NCBI GenBank assembly: GCA_030430365.1
Contig: JAUIFP010000006.1
Coordinates: 1-64,000 of the forward strand
Direction of reading: 5' to 3'
Length of the DNA stretch: 64,000 bases
Origin: Alphaproteobacteria bacterium
Lineage (GTDB): Bacteria; Pseudomonadota; Alphaproteobacteria; Sphingomonadales; Sphingomonadaceae
Shown piece by piece: positions 61,534 to 64,000 of this stretch (positions are counted from its first letter, which is position 1; each line of letters opens with the position of its first letter). The notes under the pieces were generated by a model that did not search any database, was not told the origin of the DNA, and saw only the letters and a program-made list of their open reading frames with translations. Position numbers and translations under genes: made by a program.

Positions 61534-62139
61534 ATGACAGCTCTGGCTGAAACCATGCAGGACGATGAATCCTGCCGCCGGGATGCTGGGCGGGCGATCT
61601 TGTCCTTCCCTGGCAAACTGGCGCTGTCCGATGGCAATTTCGATTGCGTGCTGGAAGATCTCTCCCTCGGGGGCGCCCGCGTCAGCAGCGACAGGGCGAT
61701 CGAGCAGGGGCGCGAGGTCTGGCTCAAGTTCGACCGGTTCGAAGTCTTCGGCACGATTACATGGGCCAATGGCGGCCAGTACGGGATCGAATTCGAAGAA
61801 CGTCTGCCCAAGAGCGTGATCCTGGAGATGCAGGGCTACGCCGTCGATTTCGACGATTACGAAGAATATCACAGCAAGATCGCGGCCAAGGCCCATGTGA
61901 TCGGCGATGCGCCGCCCTTGCGCTCACCGCTGATGCGGATGCTGGAAGTGGTCGGCCCTATCGACCGCAAGAATTTTGAAGCGTGCCTGGAATGCGAAAG
62001 CGGCATTCCCTGTGCGACCCATTGCGGGCACAAGAAATACCGCCGTGCCCAGCTGACCCGCGTCGTCTTCTACCTAGCGCTTGCCGCGCTGATCGGCGCG
62101 GCCATCGGTATCGGCAGCGTGCTGCTCGGCCGGATCTAG
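61534..62139 (+). CDS. PilZ-domain protein with a Cys-rich segment and C-terminal membrane anchor
   Basis: 201 aa. The PilZ pattern RR--R near residue 15-20 and DLSLGGARV near 42-50 predicts cyclic-di-GMP binding. After the PilZ fold comes a segment CLECESGIPCATHCGHKK with four Cys and two His (about 149-166), then one C-terminal membrane helix (about 177-199). The Cys/His cluster may bind a metal. Its stop overlaps the MFS gene end on the other strand by 4 bp. Confidence 0.78.
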   Translation: MTALAETMQDDESCRRDAGRAILSFPGKLALSDGNFDCVLEDLSLGGARVSSDRAIEQGREVWLKFDRFEVFGTITWANGGQYGIEFEERLPKSVILEMQGYAVDFDDYEEYHSKIAAKAHVIGDAPPLRSPLMRMLEVVGPIDRKNFEACLECESGIPCATHCGHKKYRRAQLTRVVFYLALAALIGAAIGIGSVLLGRI

Positions 62140-63500
62140 GCGCTGCGCATTGGCTGAGCGCGGGCCGGCAGAAATACAGAGATCACCGCCACGGCGACCA
62201 GCGCCGTAAGTGCCAGGCCGAAAAATCCCCGCACGCCTGCAAGCTCCAGCGCCAGCGCGCCCAGATAGGCGGCGGCCAGCATGCCGACCCGCCCCGAAGC
62301 GCTGCCCAGGCCGATCCCGGTTCCCCTCAGATGGGCGGGAAACGCGTCCGCGGCTGCGGCGTAGAGCGCGGTCGTCATGCCGGAGGCCAGAGAGCCTTCG
62401 ATCACGAATATTGCGAACAGCCAGAACGCCTGATCCGGATTGTACTCCCAGGAGAACAGGATGAAGGTGAATATCAGTGCCGCCACTACCAGCAGGCGCG
62501 CCGTTCTGATGCTGCCCAGCACTTCGATGATCCGCCCCGTCACCAGCGTTCCGGCGATCCCGCCCAGGCTCCACACGGTGATCGCGAAATTGGACAGCCT
62601 CAGCGAAAATCCTTCCGCCGCCAGCATGGTCGGCAACCAGCTGAAGATCGTGGAGATCATCAGGAACAGGCAGAAAAAGGCGGCGCACAGGAAGAAGGTG
62701 GCGCGCAGCGTTTCGGGCTGCAGCAGATTGGACAGCGGGCGCGCGGCCTTTTCCTCTTTCTCGCCTTCGCCGGTGTAAAGGATGCGCCGCCCGCGGACCG
62801 GGTGGCCCAGCCGGTCCATCACGCGGTCAAGCTGCGCCCGTCGCGCGGGATGCCCGGCAAGAAAGGAAGGGGATTCGGGCAGGGTGAACATCAACAGCAC
62901 GGCCCAGGCCGCCGGGATGATGCCGCCGATGAAGAACAGGATGCGCCAGCCGTAATCTTCCAGCAGCAGGCCCGCCATGGCCGAGCTGAAAACGATGCCC
63001 ACCACGGTCAGCGCCAGGGCCGCCGCGATCGTGCGCCCGCGATAGCGATGGGGGCTGAGCTCCGCGACCAGGGCAAGGCCGGCCGGCAGGTTCATGCCCA
63101 GCCCGATACCGGCCACGAAGCGCGCCGCGCCCAGCCAGAACAAGTCGTCCGCAAATGCGATGGCGGCCGTCGCCAGGCCGAAGATCAGCGTGGTGATCGT
63201 CAGCGGCCATTTGCGGCCCAGCCGGTCCGTCACCGGCCCGCCCAGCGCAACACCCAGGGCAGCGCCCAGCGAGCTTAGGAAATGCGCCGTGGCGAAGGCG
63301 GAGGGCGGCAGGCCCCAGTCAGAGGCCATCTTTGGGATCGATGCGCCCAGCACATTGCCGTCGATCCCTTCGGAAACGAAGATCACCACCAGCATCGCCT
63401 GCACGATCTTCTGCTGGCGCGTCCACAGGCCTTCCCCGATCACTTGCGGGACATGAAGCGGGGCATTGCCTTGGTCTGCCTGTTTGCTGGGATCTGCCAT
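62136..63500 (-). CDS. MFS permease (second), aromatic-acid transporter-like
   Basis: 454 aa from ATG (MADPSK); an ATG 15 codons upstream (63545) is also open, and neither has a clear ribosome site. Twelve helices, with an EGIDGN segment in helix 1 resembling the AAHS motif, loop motif PVTDRLGRKWPLT and ELSPHRYRGRT. A sugar-porter/AAHS-like carrier, likely for a phenolic acid given the neighbours. Confidence 0.82.
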   Translation of the reverse strand: MADPSKQADQGNAPLHVPQVIGEGLWTRQQKIVQAMLVVIFVSEGIDGNVLGASIPKMASDWGLPPSAFATAHFLSSLGAALGVALGGPVTDRLGRKWPLTITTLIFGLATAAIAFADDLFWLGAARFVAGIGLGMNLPAGLALVAELSPHRYRGRTIAAALALTVVGIVFSSAMAGLLLEDYGWRILFFIGGIIPAAWAVLLMFTLPESPSFLAGHPARRAQLDRVMDRLGHPVRGRRILYTGEGEKEEKAARPLSNLLQPETLRATFFLCAAFFCLFLMISTIFSWLPTMLAAEGFSLRLSNFAITVWSLGGIAGTLVTGRIIEVLGSIRTARLLVVAALIFTFILFSWEYNPDQAFWLFAIFVIEGSLASGMTTALYAAAADAFPAHLRGTGIGLGSASGRVGMLAAAYLGALALELAGVRGFFGLALTALVAVAVISVFLPARAQPMRSA

Positions 63501-63792
63501 GCGGGCGGCCGGGGTCAGCGCAAGACCGCCGCGGCGGCCGTCCATTCACGGCAGGTGCAATCCTGCATACACGCTACTCCCCGTCCCGTTGCAGGCCTTG
63601 TGGCCTGTCAGATTGGCTGCGGCGCGGCACACGCGCGGCAACATGGATAGGGCTTGATTTCGCAATTCCATGCGGCAGTAAAGCAATAAACTACAATTGT
63701 GTTATTCCATCGGGCGCGACACTGCCTTGGCAAAATGGGCAGGCGCGCCATCGAAACAACGGGATCGCCGGATCCGGGAGAGGTCGCCAAGA

Positions 63793-64000
63793 ATGGATTT
63801 CGAATTCCTGTTCGAACCCTTTTCGCTGGGCAAGACGCGTCTGCCCACGCGTATCGTCATGCCGGGCATGCAGCGGGGGCGCTGCGAAGATGGGCATCTG
63901 ATGCCGGAGATGATCGACTATTACGCGCGCCGCGTGCGCGGGGGTGCCGGGCTGATCGTGGGGGAGGGGTGCTGCGTCGAACACTGGTCGGCCTCCGGCA
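63793..64000 (+). CDS. NADH:flavin oxidoreductase (old yellow enzyme family), cut by window end
   Basis: Only the first 69 codons are in the window. ATG behind GGGAGAGG. The start FLFEPFSLGKTRLPTRIVMPGMQRGRCEDGHLMPEMIDYYARRVRGGAGLIVGEG is the OYE/2,4-dienoyl-CoA reductase barrel entry. These FMN enzymes reduce activated C=C bonds. Function cannot be narrowed further. Confidence 0.85.
   Translation, partial: MDFEFLFEPFSLGKTRLPTRIVMPGMQRGRCEDGHLMPEMIDYYARRVRGGAGLIVGEGCCVEHWSASG

Noticed and set aside
1-64000. CRISPR arrays, insertion sequences, prophage
   Set aside because: No regularly spaced repeats, transposase or phage genes were seen; the 36-bp repeat at 24889 is directly tandem without spacers.

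Overview
The window looks like a chromosomal stretch of a high-GC alphaproteobacterium, most likely a sphingomonad (order Sphingomonadales: Novosphingobium, Sphingobium or Erythrobacteraceae type). This rests on the NDUFA12 / DUF2155 / aat neighbourhood, the secE-nusG-rplK-rplA run behind tRNA-Trp, the abundance of TonB-dependent receptors, and a THF-dependent LigM-type O-demethylase beside metF and folD, a lignin-catabolic arrangement known from Sphingobium SYK-6. The assignment is by recall and gene content, not by a search.

Layout. 1-12 kb is core: tRNA-Lys end, a TonB-like protein, manC-manA, a TelA/XpaC pair with a PHA-granule protein, a DUF389 membrane protein, a fatty acyl-AMP ligase, recX, DUF192, NDUFA12, DUF2155 and aat. 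11.8-16.1 kb holds tRNA-Trp, an AGCS symporter and secE-nusG-rplK-rplA. 16-20 kb holds a lipoprotein, a CinA-type protein, a Baeyer-Villiger-type monooxygenase and folD. 20-23.3 kb is a C1/O-demethylation module (metF divergent from alpha/beta hydrolase + ligM). 23.5-28.5 kb holds sthA and a Fur-box-controlled haem-type TonB receptor with DUF6607.

28.5-64 kb is accessory and almost entirely catabolic. It has an IclR regulator, four NTF2/SnoaL-like small enzymes, an SDR, DUF3237, a lignostilbene-dioxygenase-type carotenoid oxygenase, two MarR regulators, an AAHS-type MFS permease, a VAO-family flavocytochrome with cytochrome c and an unknown exported third gene, a tannase/feruloyl esterase, an NmrA-like reductase, a PQQ-cytochrome c alcohol dehydrogenase, an aldehyde dehydrogenase, a second VAO-type flavoprotein, a second TonB receptor, a ThDP enzyme, a complete Yej-type ABC importer with two binding proteins, a zinc alcohol dehydrogenase, a PilZ protein, a second MFS permease and the start of an old-yellow-enzyme family gene.

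How it may work together (inference): para-hydroxylated aromatic dimers or esters enter through a TonB receptor, Yej and MFS carriers. They are attacked in the periplasm or at the membrane by VAO-type flavocytochrome, PQQ dehydrogenase and esterase. Benzylic oxidation is followed by NTF2-like (LdpA-like) conversion to a stilbene, which the dioxygenase splits into aromatic aldehydes. Aldehyde dehydrogenase makes vanillate/syringate-type acids, and LigM demethylates them into the THF pool handled by MetF and FolD.

The most interesting new signal is a repeated inverted repeat, TAAC-N4-GTTA, which I found once in each of the four divergent promoter regions between 29.4 and 40.8 kb, plus one variant copy with a 3-bp spacer in a convergent gap. 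It defines a candidate regulon for a lignan/stilbenoid-type catabolic system.
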